Shown: piece after piece, positions 1-7,089 of the stretch | Layout of the letters: each line of letters starts with the position of its first letter | Numbering within the stretch: position 1 is the stretch's first letter | Source: Acidobacteriaceae bacterium | GTDB taxonomy: Bacteria > Acidobacteriota > Terriglobia > Terriglobales > Acidobacteriaceae | Assembly: GCA_003162255.1 (NCBI GenBank) | Contig: PMMJ01000031.1 | Span: 273 to 7,878, forward strand | DNA: 7,606 nt | Reading direction: 5' to 3' | Program-made: the position numbers and the translations under genes | The notes under the pieces: model-generated | Told to the model about the DNA's origin: nothing | Database searches by the model: none | The model's input: the letters and a program-made list of their open reading frames with translations, nothing else

Positions 1-1852
1 GCGGGGGAAGAATCCACGTAAGGAACATCTGCAGCAGGTAAGTGGCGAGTTCGCTGGCCGGGAAGAGAGCCAGTACTCCCAGGAACAGGAGCGCCCCCTG
101 GGAGGCCACTCTCCCCCCGTGCGCCGCCCACCAAAAAGTGCCCGTAAGTCCGGCCGTGAGCACGGCCAGACTGCCCAGGTACAACACCGTCGGATGCCGG
201 CGCAAACAACGCAGCCACTGTTCGCGCCAGGGAATGCGGCGCCGCAATCGCGCCTCCAGTTCCGGCAGTCCTTCATCCAGCAGGTAGTAAGCTACGCAAT
301 GCTCACGGCTGCCATGCGGAGCGGGCTGCGCGAGATCCACCGCCAGCCGAGCCACGTCCCATTCGGAAAACTTCGACTGGCGCGCTGCTGCTTCGACAAC
401 CCTGCGGCAACGGTCGCGCGTGGCGAAATCGCTGCGGGCATGAATGCCTGCCGGGTCCTGGCGCAGAATCGCCTCCATCCGGCTCACCGCCTCCACAATC
501 TTCGGGTATTGCAGTTCGGATAACTGGCGCAGACTCCCAATCGCGCTGGCGATCAACATCAGATCGTTTGCTTCTTCGGCATGCTCGGCCCGGATGACAT
601 CGGCTAAGCGGTGTTCTGTCTTCTCCTGAATCCATTTCTGAATCGGAGCCAGCGCGGATTCTTCCTGGTGCAGTTGCTCGCCGAGGCGCGCAATGAAATG
701 GGGCGTGAGCTGGTTGCCACGACGATCGAGTTCGGCGACCATTTTCTCGAACTGCTCGGGAGTACGATGGGCGGCGTTCAGAAGGCGGTCGGCCCAAAAG
801 TCGGCTAGTTCCTTCTGATGCTGGCGCAAGCTCGCCAACTCTGACAGCCGCCGCAGCCGCTCGAGAAGCACCAAACGCAACATCAACGGGAACACCCACA
901 ACTCTGCGATGGTCAACGGAGACCGATGCTGATAAGCGTCGAGAAAGCTGATCATGCTCTCTGCCGCGAGCCGGTGGCCGGTGCGATCGCACAATTCAGC
1001 GGCCAGATGATAGACGCGCAGCCGGACCAGACAGCTCCGGTCCGTTAGCACCGGCAGAATCTTGTTGTGATTGTCGGGAAGGTCGTGCCGGATGTCGGCA
1101 ATGTTTGAGCGAATGAGGTATGCGTTATCCAGGAGCCATTCGGCCGAATGCGTGATGCCATACTCCAGCCGTACGGCTTCGGACAGATCCCTCCGCGCGC
1201 GTTCGATGAGAACCTCGCACTCGCGTAAAATCGGCAGCAGCGGCCGCGATCGGGTCGACGACTCGAGTTCGTGTGAAGTCGCCAACTCCGCCGCGCAATC
1301 CGGCAAGCTGGCAGCGGTCATCGGTTCGCGCCGTTGCCCGGCAGTTTCCGTCGAGGCAGCGAAGCCAGGCCCCGGACGAATCGCGAAGACTGATGGATGA
1401 GCGATGTGCCGCAGCACCGCGACGACATCGGCCGCTTCATCTTCGGTTGCTTCGACGACCACGAGGCTCTCTCCAGGAAGAACAAAGCCGCGATAGCCGC
1501 GAAGAACTCTGTTGCGAATCCCGAGTCCCAACCAGAGCGTGGCAAACCAGGCAATCGGAAAACCGCACAACGCCGATGGGACCACCGCCCAGGGAGGAAT
1601 ACCCGCGATCGCGGCGAGCACGGCGACGGCGAGCGCGAGGGCTGCCCCGAATGCGGCCCGCTCACGAGGTCCGAGGCCGTCATGGAAATGCGTCAGACCA
1701 CCGTCTAAGGAGCAATGGATGACAGCCGAGCGCCGGAACCCATTCTCGCGGGCCTCGCGAAGCGCCTCCCCCCCGTGTTCTTCGCTGCGGTAAAACCCAA
1801 GCACGAATCTGGAGACGCGTGATTTCCCTGTTGCACGATGCGAAGAAAGCAC
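1..1852 (-). CDS. ndvB: NdvB-like cyclic beta-1,2-glucan synthase (GT84/GH94 type), N-terminal part; C-terminus outside window
   Basis: I translated the minus strand by hand: the frame is open from 1903 to the window edge and gives 617 residues from GTG 1852. Two hydrophobic segments lie near residues 66-85 and 89-110. The hallmark EWLLDNAYLIRSNI is near 238. AYQHRSPLTIAELWVFPLMLRL follows near 310-330, RAEHAEEANDLMLIASAIGS near 421, DFATRDR near 475 and HCVAYYLLDEGLPELE near 518. More membrane segments follow from about 553 to 615. This order matches the N-terminal half of cyclic beta-1,2-glucan synthases of the NdvB/ChvB family. These are inner-membrane enzymes of roughly 2,800 residues that polymerise glucose from UDP-glucose and end in a GH94 phosphorylase-like domain; only about a fifth is visible. 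The first ATG (1321) lies inside conserved sequence, so the start must be upstream. GTG 1852 follows a GGTGAG box by 9 bases; GTG 1804 is the alternative. The exact polymer made is inferred. Confidence 0.85.
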   Translation of the reverse strand, partial: MLSSHRATGKSRVSRFVLGFYRSEEHGGEALREARENGFRRSAVIHCSLDGGLTHFHDGLGPRERAAFGAALALAVAVLAAIAGIPPWAVVPSALCGFPIAWFATLWLGLGIRNRVLRGYRGFVLPGESLVVVEATEDEAADVVAVLRHIAHPSVFAIRPGPGFAASTETAGQRREPMTAASLPDCAAELATSHELESSTRSRPLLPILRECEVLIERARRDLSEAVRLEYGITHSAEWLLDNAYLIRSNIADIRHDLPDNHNKILPVLTDRSCLVRLRVYHLAAELCDRTGHRLAAESMISFLDAYQHRSPLTIAELWVFPLMLRLVLLERLRRLSELASLRQHQKELADFWADRLLNAAHRTPEQFEKMVAELDRRGNQLTPHFIARLGEQLHQEESALAPIQKWIQEKTEHRLADVIRAEHAEEANDLMLIASAIGSLRQLSELQYPKIVEAVSRMEAILRQDPAGIHARSDFATRDRCRRVVEAAARQSKFSEWDVARLAVDLAQPAPHGSREHCVAYYLLDEGLPELEARLRRRIPWREQWLRCLRRHPTVLYLGSLAVLTAGLTGTFWWAAHGGRVASQGALLFLGVLALFPASELATYLLQMFLTWILPP

Positions 1853-1877
1853 ATATTCATTCTCACCGTTTTCTGGC

Positions 1878-1936
1878 TGTCCGGCGTCAACTATTCTTTC
1901 CCTTCAACGACAACTAGATTTCCCGATAGCTGTTAG
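1878..1936. repeat. IS21 left terminal repeat region
   Basis: Two or three related units point inward: CGTCAACTAT at 1885, CGACAACTAG at 1908, and a degenerate TAGCTGTTAG at 1927. The middle unit with its trailing ATTTCCCG is nearly the reverse complement of the right-end units. Such multiple terminal repeats are typical transposase binding sites in IS21 elements. The outer and inner units are degenerate, so the outer limit is uncertain. Confidence 0.6.
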
Positions 1937-1962
1937 AACTTCTGTCTTCTTCTCTCCGGTGC

Positions 1963-2029
1963 CGTTGTTGCTGGCTGGGACGTAGCGAAGCCCCGTAGGG
2001 GCGAAGCGGAGGACCAGCCAGCAACAACG
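1963..2029. repeat. Long stem-loop downstream of istB
   Basis: A perfect 16-bp inverted repeat (CGTTGTTGCTGGCTGG at 1963-1978, its complement at 2014-2029) encloses 35 bases. That interior holds a second small stem, GCCCC-GTA-GGGGC, and two copies of GCGAAGC. On the istB strand it begins 21 bases after the stop codon. There is no following T-run, so a classic rho-independent terminator is not supported. It could protect or end the istAB transcript, or be an independent palindromic repeat sitting inside the element. Confidence 0.7.
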
Positions 2030-2050
2030 AGTGGCCCGGCCGCCCCCCTT

Positions 2051-2839
2051 TCATCCTGCGGCTTCGCTGGCATCCGTTGTTGAGTTTCGATCCTTTTGCG
2101 CCTGTTCCATCCGGTAACTCGGGATGTTGAGTTCCAGGATGATGCTGTGATGCACCAGGCGGTCGATGGCAGCCGCCGTGGTCATCGGGTCTTTGAAGAT
2201 TCCCTCCCACTTGGAGAACGGCAGGTTGCTTGTCAGCAGTACGCTGCCACGTTCGTAGCGCTCGGCCAGCAGGGTAAACAGAACCTCCATCTCCTCCCGG
2301 CTCTGCTGTACGTAGCCCATCTCGTCGATGATCAGGCCGTCGTGTTTGGCCAGTTTCTTGATCTCTTTACTCAGGCGCAGATCCCGCTTGGCGGACAGCA
2401 GCTCCTGCACCAGCATGGTGCAGCTCGTGTACTTCATACGCCGCCCTTGCATTATCAGTTCGTGAGCCAGGGCGCAGAGCAGATGACTCTTGCCCGCACC
2501 GGGATTGCCGAACAGCAGTAGGTTCTCCTTGCGGTCCAGGAAGCTGCCATCCAGCAACACCTTCAGTTGGCGGCTCACCTTGGTCGGCAGACGCTTCATG
2601 TTGAAGTTCGCCAAGGTCTTCTCCAGCGGCAGTCCGGACTCTCTCAGCAGACGGGCGATACGGTTCTGCTCTCGCGTCTCACACTCACGCCCGGTCAGTT
2701 CCAGCAGGTACTGCTCGTAGCTCAGCGTCTCCTGCTCGGCCCTTCGCGCCGTCTCCTCGAAGCATCCCCGCATCGCCGGCAGATGCAACTCGGTCAGGTT
2801 TTCCAGCAACGCCGCTCGAACCGGCGCCCCGGCGCTCAT
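2051..2839 (-). CDS. istB: IS21 family helper ATPase IstB
   Basis: This is a 262-residue AAA+ ATPase of DnaC-like type that works with the IstA transposase in target selection and DNA remodelling during transposition. The ATP site is complete: Walker A GNPGAGKS at residues 111-118, Walker B LIIDE at 169-173 and a sensor-1 asparagine at 205 (LLTSN). A likely arginine finger is R227 in AAAIDRLVHHS. The length is normal. The start chosen is ATG 2839, which overlaps the istA stop in an ATGA and has GGAGG 7 bases upstream, giving translational coupling. An in-frame ATG at 2863 lies before this ribosome site, so it is less likely. No frameshift or missing motif is seen, so the protein is probably functional. 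Confidence 0.95.
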   Translation of the reverse strand: MSAGAPVRAALLENLTELHLPAMRGCFEETARRAEQETLSYEQYLLELTGRECETREQNRIARLLRESGLPLEKTLANFNMKRLPTKVSRQLKVLLDGSFLDRKENLLLFGNPGAGKSHLLCALAHELIMQGRRMKYTSCTMLVQELLSAKRDLRLSKEIKKLAKHDGLIIDEMGYVQQSREEMEVLFTLLAERYERGSVLLTSNLPFSKWEGIFKDPMTTAAAIDRLVHHSIILELNIPSYRMEQAQKDRNSTTDASEAAG

Positions 2840-4338
2840 TGCAACACCTCCCCAGCGGAGCACAACTGATCGAAGAGCCGCAGATCGACTGCGGCTACCT
2901 CGACATCGCGCAGTACCGCACGATCCTCGACATGCATCATCTTCTGGATACGCTCAGCGCCGATCTGCTCGTCAGCCTGATTCAGCAGCACACGCAAGGC
3001 CTCATCGACCATGGCCTCGCTTTCCCTGGCCGCCAGTTCCAGGATGCGCAGATACTCTTTGCCGCCACGCGATCCATGCCGTTCCTGAAGGGCATCGAAG
3101 GCCATGCGGAACCGGCTGGTCGGGAAGAGCTCATCGCGGTATCGGTAGTTCTCGAAGGCGCCCGGCTTACGCACCAGCCAGTCGATGATGTGCCGGTAGT
3201 CCACGCGATGCTTGCGCCGGCCGCGCAGCCGCGGCATTTCCGCCACCTTCCTCTGCCCGTACCAGACCTCCACGCGGTCTATCGTCAGCCGCGCTTCCAC
3301 CACTTCGCCGATCAGACGGCTGGGCACCGAGTATACGTTGCGATCCACATAGATCAGACTGCCCGAATCGACCCTCACCCGCTCCCGCTTCACCGACTCG
3401 ATCCGCCGCTCCGGCAACTCCCGCATCACCGCCATCTCTTCGGCCAGACGCTGGCTGCGGCCCGCGTTCAGGCGTACGAACAGCACCTGAAGAAACCCCC
3501 GATACGCGGCCACGCCGGCGAAGTCCCGGCTGCCGCGCAGCAGCAACTCCTGCTCCACCGCCCGCTTGAAACGATGATGCCGCTGCTCCACATCCCCGTT
3601 CTCGTTGCCGTGCCCGGCCTGGATCTTTTCCCCTTCCAGACCGTAATAGCGCAGCAGACCTTCGTAACGATCGGTGAACTCCGCCGGCCGCGTCGTGTTG
3701 TTGACCGCCGTCGACAACCGGTCCGTACGATGACGCTCAGGCACCTTGCCCAACTCCCAGAGCGCATTCTGCAGACCCTCGCTCAGGCTCTCGAAACTCT
3801 CCGAGAAGCACACCGTCCCCGCTTCCCAGTTCGAGTACGTCAGCACGAAGTGATAGATCAGGTGAGCAAAGCTCTGCCCCTGGATGGTTACGCCCAGCTC
3901 TTCCATGTGCGTGAAGTCGGATGCTGCTAGCCGCCCTGGCCGGTGCTGCTGCGCGAAGAACACCTCGCGGCATGGACCTTCGGTCGCCCGCCAGTGCTTC
4001 ACTCGCCGCTGCAACGTACGCAACTGACCGTCCTGAAAGCGCCCAGGATTCTGCCGCTGCAAGTACTCGAATACCGCCTTGGCCTCAAGACCGGCGCTGC
4101 CTTGCAGCAGTTCCAGAACCTCTGCCCAGACATCAACGAATGGGTCCGGCCGTGTCCGCCAACGCCCCACCGGCGGCAACTCACTCGGTACCCGCTCGAG
4201 ACGGCGATACTTCCGCGCCGTCTTTGCGTCCATACCCGCCTTGGCCGCCGCTATCTCTTGATTCCTCTCAGTATTCACCAACGCAAATAACCTCCGTACC
4301 TGCTTGTCTGTGACCAATTCGCCCCCGTCCCAATACAC
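2836..4338 (-). CDS. istA: IS21 family transposase IstA
   Basis: The protein of about 500 residues is the DDE transposase that cuts and joins the ends of this element. An N-terminal helix-turn-helix is seen in IAAAKAGMDAKTARKYRRLE (about residues 29-48). The RNase H-like core follows, with likely catalytic D141 (ASDFTHME), D206 (HRTDRLS) and E251 (NENGDVEQRHHRF). The C-terminal part has the small beta-barrel typical of the family (SLIYVDRNVYSVPSRLIGEVV). The open frame begins at GTG 4338. A TTG at 4317 would give M-VTDKQVRRL, which matches the usual beginning of this IstA subgroup, so the true start may be there. Neither start has a convincing ribosome site. The stop overlaps the istB start. 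The reading frame is full length and intact. Confidence 0.95.
   Translation of the reverse strand: MYWDGGELVTDKQVRRLFALVNTERNQEIAAAKAGMDAKTARKYRRLERVPSELPPVGRWRTRPDPFVDVWAEVLELLQGSAGLEAKAVFEYLQRQNPGRFQDGQLRTLQRRVKHWRATEGPCREVFFAQQHRPGRLAASDFTHMEELGVTIQGQSFAHLIYHFVLTYSNWEAGTVCFSESFESLSEGLQNALWELGKVPERHRTDRLSTAVNNTTRPAEFTDRYEGLLRYYGLEGEKIQAGHGNENGDVEQRHHRFKRAVEQELLLRGSRDFAGVAAYRGFLQVLFVRLNAGRSQRLAEEMAVMRELPERRIESVKRERVRVDSGSLIYVDRNVYSVPSRLIGEVVEARLTIDRVEVWYGQRKVAEMPRLRGRRKHRVDYRHIIDWLVRKPGAFENYRYRDELFPTSRFRMAFDALQERHGSRGGKEYLRILELAARESEAMVDEALRVLLNQADEQIGAERIQKMMHVEDRAVLRDVEVAAVDLRLFDQLCSAGEVLQ
2847..2851 (-). promoter_or_regulatory. Ribosome binding site of istB
   Basis: GGAGG lies 7 bases before ATG 2839, inside the last codons of istA. 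This fixes the istB start at the ATGA overlap rather than at the upstream in-frame ATG 2863. Confidence 0.8.
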
Positions 4339-4353
4339 CGGAATACGACTGGC

Positions 4354-4417
4354 CTAATTGTCGTTGGATCGGGAATTCTAATTGTCGTCAACCGGGATTT
4401 CTAATTGTCGCTCGTCA
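4354..4417. repeat. IS21 right terminal repeat region (three CTAATTGTCG units)
   Basis: The exact 10-mer CTAATTGTCG occurs at 4354, 4378 and 4401, spaced 24 and 23 bases. The first two copies are followed by related CGGGAATT/CGGGATTT blocks, and the last ends in CTCGTCA. The array lies directly upstream of istA and is inverted relative to the left end. These are the expected transposase binding sites. They may also repress or drive istA, because the istA promoter must lie in or near them, though I see no clear -35/-10 pair. Confidence 0.8.
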
Positions 4418-4528
4418 GCGATCTGCTTTAAAGACATATGGAGCCACCAAGAAGCCGCCATCGTGACTTCCATTCGACACGGTAAAGTACCGACAAGTTA
4501 GTTGCTCCGCCACCGCTCGCCTCCACTT
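4418..4528. other. Gap between IS21 right end and the propeller fusion gene
   Basis: This 111-base stretch follows the stop codon of the phosphoribosyltransferase-propeller gene. A small perfect hairpin, CGGTA-AAG-TACCG, lies at 4480-4492, without a T-run. No coding remnant is recognisable. Confidence 0.4.
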
Positions 4529-6229
4529 TCAGGATATGGCCTTTCGGCGAAACGCATATACTTCGTTGACGTACGTACTGGCATAAAACAACTTTCGCTC
4601 TTCGCTATAACAAACAGCGTTCGTTACGGCATCGGGCAACTGATATCTTCCCGTTATGGAATAGGTGTCGGGATCAATCTCGTAAACGATCCCGTTGCAG
4701 GCTCCAAAGTAGATTCTCCCCCCGATGGAGCGCGCGGGACTGAAGATTTTTGCTCGAGCCGGAATTTTCCGTACGACCTTCCGCGCGGCCAGATCAAGTA
4801 TATAGAAATACTTATCGGTGGACCCCACGTAGGCCGTTGTTCCCAAGATCAAGGGAACGGTATAGACCATATTGCCTGTTTCCACACTCCACACTTCTTT
4901 ACCGGTATGGGCATCAATCACATAGATTCCCCCGTCAGCACTCCCCACTACAATCTCTCTGCGTTCTTCGCAGAATGAAGCGGCGTGTCGAATGTATCCC
5001 GCCGCCTCAGAAGCCCCCCGCGTACTGAATCTCCATCTCATAGCACCGTCCGTGGCATTGAGCAGAAACAGATCACCATCGTTGCTTCCACACGCCACGG
5101 CACTCAGGGTACGTGAATAGGTTGGGGAAGCATGCACATGTTTCTTGGTTTTCAGCTCCCACAACTTCTGTCCAGTGGCCATATCGAGGGCCACAATACC
5201 ACCCTTTTGCTCTGGCTCGCCAAATTCCAGTCCGATAAAGAGAATTCCCAGCTCCTCCGCAAGCGCGGGGGAAGAGCCAACCCAGTCTGCCCCAATGAAT
5301 CTCCAGTGTTCGTTACCTGTTGCGGCATCCAGGCAATACACGTTTCCGTCGTAGGCCCCAAAGAAGACCCTACCTTTCGAATACGCCGGAGACGACCATA
5401 TTCCTTTGCCAGTATCTGAGTGGGTAGGTTTACTCCATACGACTGCCCCATCAGAAGCCTGCATACACCAGAAGACCCCAGAATCGCTGCCGAAATAGAG
5501 GCGGTCGTCCGCAAGCAACGGAAAGGACTTCGGGGCTCTGTAGAACGGATTTGGATGCGGCGCGCAAAAGGACCACTCTGTCTCAAACTCAGCTTGGGGA
5601 ATATCATCGAGCACTGGTTCGCGATGAAGACCCAAATCCTCTAAAGAGAAGATCGAGTGTACGGGGATGCCGTACCGTTCCTTCCATCTGCGGCCACTTT
5701 CGCTGTGGAAGTCTACCACCACGAAAACTTGAGCAATTTGTCTCCCTTCGTGCGCGAGGACCGCGCGTACTTTATCCAAGCTCTTACCTGAATCGAAAAA
5801 ATCGTCAACGATCACGATGGGAAGATCGCTCAGTGCACCATCGATTAGATTCCCTGCCCCGTACGGCTTGCGCTCCCGACGAACGATAAAGGAAGTCAAG
5901 GAGTATCCCTGCTGGGCGGCTTTCATCAAAATGGCGGAGAGAAGAGGAATAGCCCCAACTTCCAACCCTCCTACCTGAAAGTGGAGTTTATCGCAGAAGC
6001 GATCCCAGAAGGCCTGGGACCATGCCTCAAGGGCAGTAGCTTCGAGGAGATCGCCTTTAACATCAAGAAACCAAGGAAGGGGTTTGCCAGGAGTATCCAA
6101 CATCCATTGTTGCTCACCGTTCAAGAACGCTTTTGCACGCAGTGCGTCGAGAAGTAGATTTCTCCAGGGCGAGGAAGACGTCCCCTTGGAGTGCGTCTCG
6201 ATAAAATTCTCTGTCGCCACGTAATCCAC
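4529..6229 (-). CDS. Orotate-phosphoribosyltransferase-like domain fused to a PQQ/BamB-type beta-propeller
   Basis: This is a 566-residue protein with two parts. Residues about 80-200 are a type I phosphoribosyltransferase closest to orotate phosphoribosyltransferase: GGLEVGAIPLLSA (87-99), the RRERKPYG loop (117-124) and the PRPP-binding motif IVIVDDFFDSGKS (138-150). The last has the adjacent Asp142-Asp143 and the SGKS loop, so PRPP binding looks possible. Residues about 220-566 contain seven or eight propeller repeats such as SSPAYSKGRVFFGAYDGNVY (279-298) plus LDAATG, with further copies near DMATGQKLW, NATDGAMRW, DAHTGKEVW and YFGACNGIVYEIDPDT. No signal peptide or membrane segment is seen, so it should be cytoplasmic, where PRPP is found; most PQQ-type propellers are exported. 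The substrate is unknown and pyrimidine synthesis is unlikely. The start GTG 6229 is preceded by an imperfect AGGAAAGGG. An in-frame GTG three codons later is possible. Confidence 0.8.
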   Translation of the reverse strand: MDYVATENFIETHSKGTSSSPWRNLLLDALRAKAFLNGEQQWMLDTPGKPLPWFLDVKGDLLEATALEAWSQAFWDRFCDKLHFQVGGLEVGAIPLLSAILMKAAQQGYSLTSFIVRRERKPYGAGNLIDGALSDLPIVIVDDFFDSGKSLDKVRAVLAHEGRQIAQVFVVVDFHSESGRRWKERYGIPVHSIFSLEDLGLHREPVLDDIPQAEFETEWSFCAPHPNPFYRAPKSFPLLADDRLYFGSDSGVFWCMQASDGAVVWSKPTHSDTGKGIWSSPAYSKGRVFFGAYDGNVYCLDAATGNEHWRFIGADWVGSSPALAEELGILFIGLEFGEPEQKGGIVALDMATGQKLWELKTKKHVHASPTYSRTLSAVACGSNDGDLFLLNATDGAMRWRFSTRGASEAAGYIRHAASFCEERREIVVGSADGGIYVIDAHTGKEVWSVETGNMVYTVPLILGTTAYVGSTDKYFYILDLAARKVVRKIPARAKIFSPARSIGGRIYFGACNGIVYEIDPDTYSITGRYQLPDAVTNAVCYSEERKLFYASTYVNEVYAFRRKAIS

Positions 6230-6419
6230 ACCATCCCTTTCCTATTCCTTTGTTCCAGTTATACTAACAATCAAAGCGACCTTGTCCTAAGAATGCGTTC
6301 CCCATCTGCGGTGGAGTTAGGTGGGTTGTATTCTGGATTCGTTGTGGCTATGGGAGAGGGAGATCGCGTCGTTTTGCAAATGTTTCTTCTACATTCCGAT
6401 TCTTTTGGGGCACTGGCTC

Positions 6420-6438
6420 AAGTGCTTATCAAGCACTT
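6420..6438. terminator. Short hairpin behind the DUF3828-like gene
   Basis: A perfect 8-bp stem with a 3-base loop (AAGTGCTT-ATC-AAGCACTT) starts 6 bases after the stop codon of the DUF3828-like gene. No T-run follows on the minus strand, so it may be a weak terminator, a transcript-end stabiliser or a processing site. The rest of the 215-base gap (6230-6444) has no gene. A TATAAC near the middle of the leader of the fusion gene could be a -10 box, but I see no good -35. Confidence 0.4.
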
Positions 6439-6444
6439 CATCAG

Positions 6445-7002
6445 TCAATTCTCTCCTCGAGATTTTCGTAGCGAGGCAAGTATTTTAACCAAGTCCCCCC
6501 CCTTCTGAGGGTAATAAAAGTTGACAAAATGCCATTCTCCTTTCTGCGATAGTAACTCCGCCACAACATCGGGCAACGGTGCCTTGAACCATCCTTCTCT
6601 GGGAGATATGTCGGGTGGGTTGCGCCAGATTTCTGCAAAGCAGTGGCTTCCTTGGAGCTTCACATCACCCACATCATAATGATCTCCGGGGCCGTTACTT
6701 CCAAGAAACGGATCGAAATCCATCCCAACTATTACGCCTGGCGATTTGCTCTGAGCCATCTTGTCATCCTGTAGAGCCAGGCGCAATGAAGGAGAGAACA
6801 ACGATGGTTTATCGCGCAGTGGGGACGGAAAAGGCGCTTTAGGCGTCGGCGGAACATACCATGCATAGAAGCGAGAGACAACTGCCCGACAGATAGAAAC
6901 ATCCAGGTTAGATGTCTGTCCCAATACCGAAGTAGTACCTATTAGCAGAAGAACGCATCCAAATAATCCATATATCGGAATAGCGTGTCTCGCTTTCAGC
7001 AT
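6445..7002 (-). CDS. Exported DUF3828-like protein, candidate immunity protein
   Basis: From ATG 7002 the protein has 185 residues. It begins with a clear signal peptide: Lys/Arg at 3 and 5, hydrophobic stretch about 8-27, likely cut near VLG-Q29. The mature part has VVSRFYAWY (41-49), FSPSLRLALQ (69-78), GMDFDPFLGSNG (93-104), and near the end a W-H-F-V-N-F-Y-Y-P-Q-K-G-G-D-L-V stretch. This fits DUF3828-type proteins, which are small and mostly periplasmic. It sits directly behind the amidase gene, the position typical for an immunity protein that protects the cell wall compartment; that role is inferred. The start is uncertain. ATG 7002 has AGGAG 5 bases upstream and gives a normal signal peptide. 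ATG 7089 directly abuts the amidase stop (TAA-ATG), has GGAGG 4 bases upstream and would add 29 residues before the signal peptide. Confidence 0.75.
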   Translation of the reverse strand: MLKARHAIPIYGLFGCVLLLIGTTSVLGQTSNLDVSICRAVVSRFYAWYVPPTPKAPFPSPLRDKPSLFSPSLRLALQDDKMAQSKSPGVIVGMDFDPFLGSNGPGDHYDVGDVKLQGSHCFAEIWRNPPDISPREGWFKAPLPDVVAELLSQKGEWHFVNFYYPQKGGDLVKILASLRKSRGEN

Positions 7003-7007
7003 GATGG

Positions 7008-7012
7008 CTCCT
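7008..7012 (-). promoter_or_regulatory. Ribosome binding site supporting start 7002
   Basis: AGGAG lies 5 bases before ATG 7002. Together with the signal peptide that starts there, it makes this the preferred start of the DUF3828-like gene. Confidence 0.55.
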
Positions 7013-7089
7013 ACCGGACTTGTAGAGACATGGAGTAGGCTGAAACCACATAGTTTTCCGCTCCAGGCCTCACGTACGTGTTTTTCCAT

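Larger units (their letters stand above)
1878..4417 (-). mobile_element. IS21-family insertion sequence
   Basis: The element carries the two IS21 genes, istA and istB, in the usual order and overlap. Both ends carry related repeated units in inverted orientation. The proposed tips are TG at 1878 and CA at 4417. Read inward they are TGTCCGGCGTCAACTAT on the left and TGACGAGCGACAATTAG on the right, matching at 11 of 17 positions. The length would be about 2.5 kb, normal for the family. No 4-8 bp target duplication is visible: the left flank ends CTGGC and the right flank begins GCGAT. Either a tip is misplaced by some bases, or the copy is old or rearranged. Both genes are intact, so the element may still be able to transpose. 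The ends are approximate. Confidence 0.85.

Noticed and set aside
303..992. Open frame of 229 codons on the minus strand
   Set aside because: It overlaps the NdvB-like gene in another frame. Its Arg/Ser/Pro-rich product is typical of an out-of-frame reading of GC-rich DNA, whereas the adjacent frame gives conserved NdvB motifs.
1705..1890. Short minus-strand frame starting ATG 1890, as a possible frameshifted beginning of the NdvB-like protein joined at the seven-C run near 1769-1775
   Set aside because: The unshifted frame upstream of the C run already reads as plausible protein (FVLGFYRSEEHGGEALREA), so no frameshift is needed.
2839..3930. Long open frame of 363 codons on the plus strand
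   Set aside because: It is exactly antisense to istA, whose product has clear transposase motifs; the plus-strand product is rich in His, Gln and Arg with no recognisable domain.
4354..4410. The three CTAATTGTCG units as a CRISPR-like array or iteron origin
   Set aside because: There are only three short units, they lie at the tip of an IS21 element directly upstream of istA, and they are matched in inverted orientation at the other end.
5152..5607. Minus-strand frame of 151 codons inside the propeller gene
   Set aside because: It is a shifted reading of the propeller repeats; the main frame holds the regular repeat motifs.
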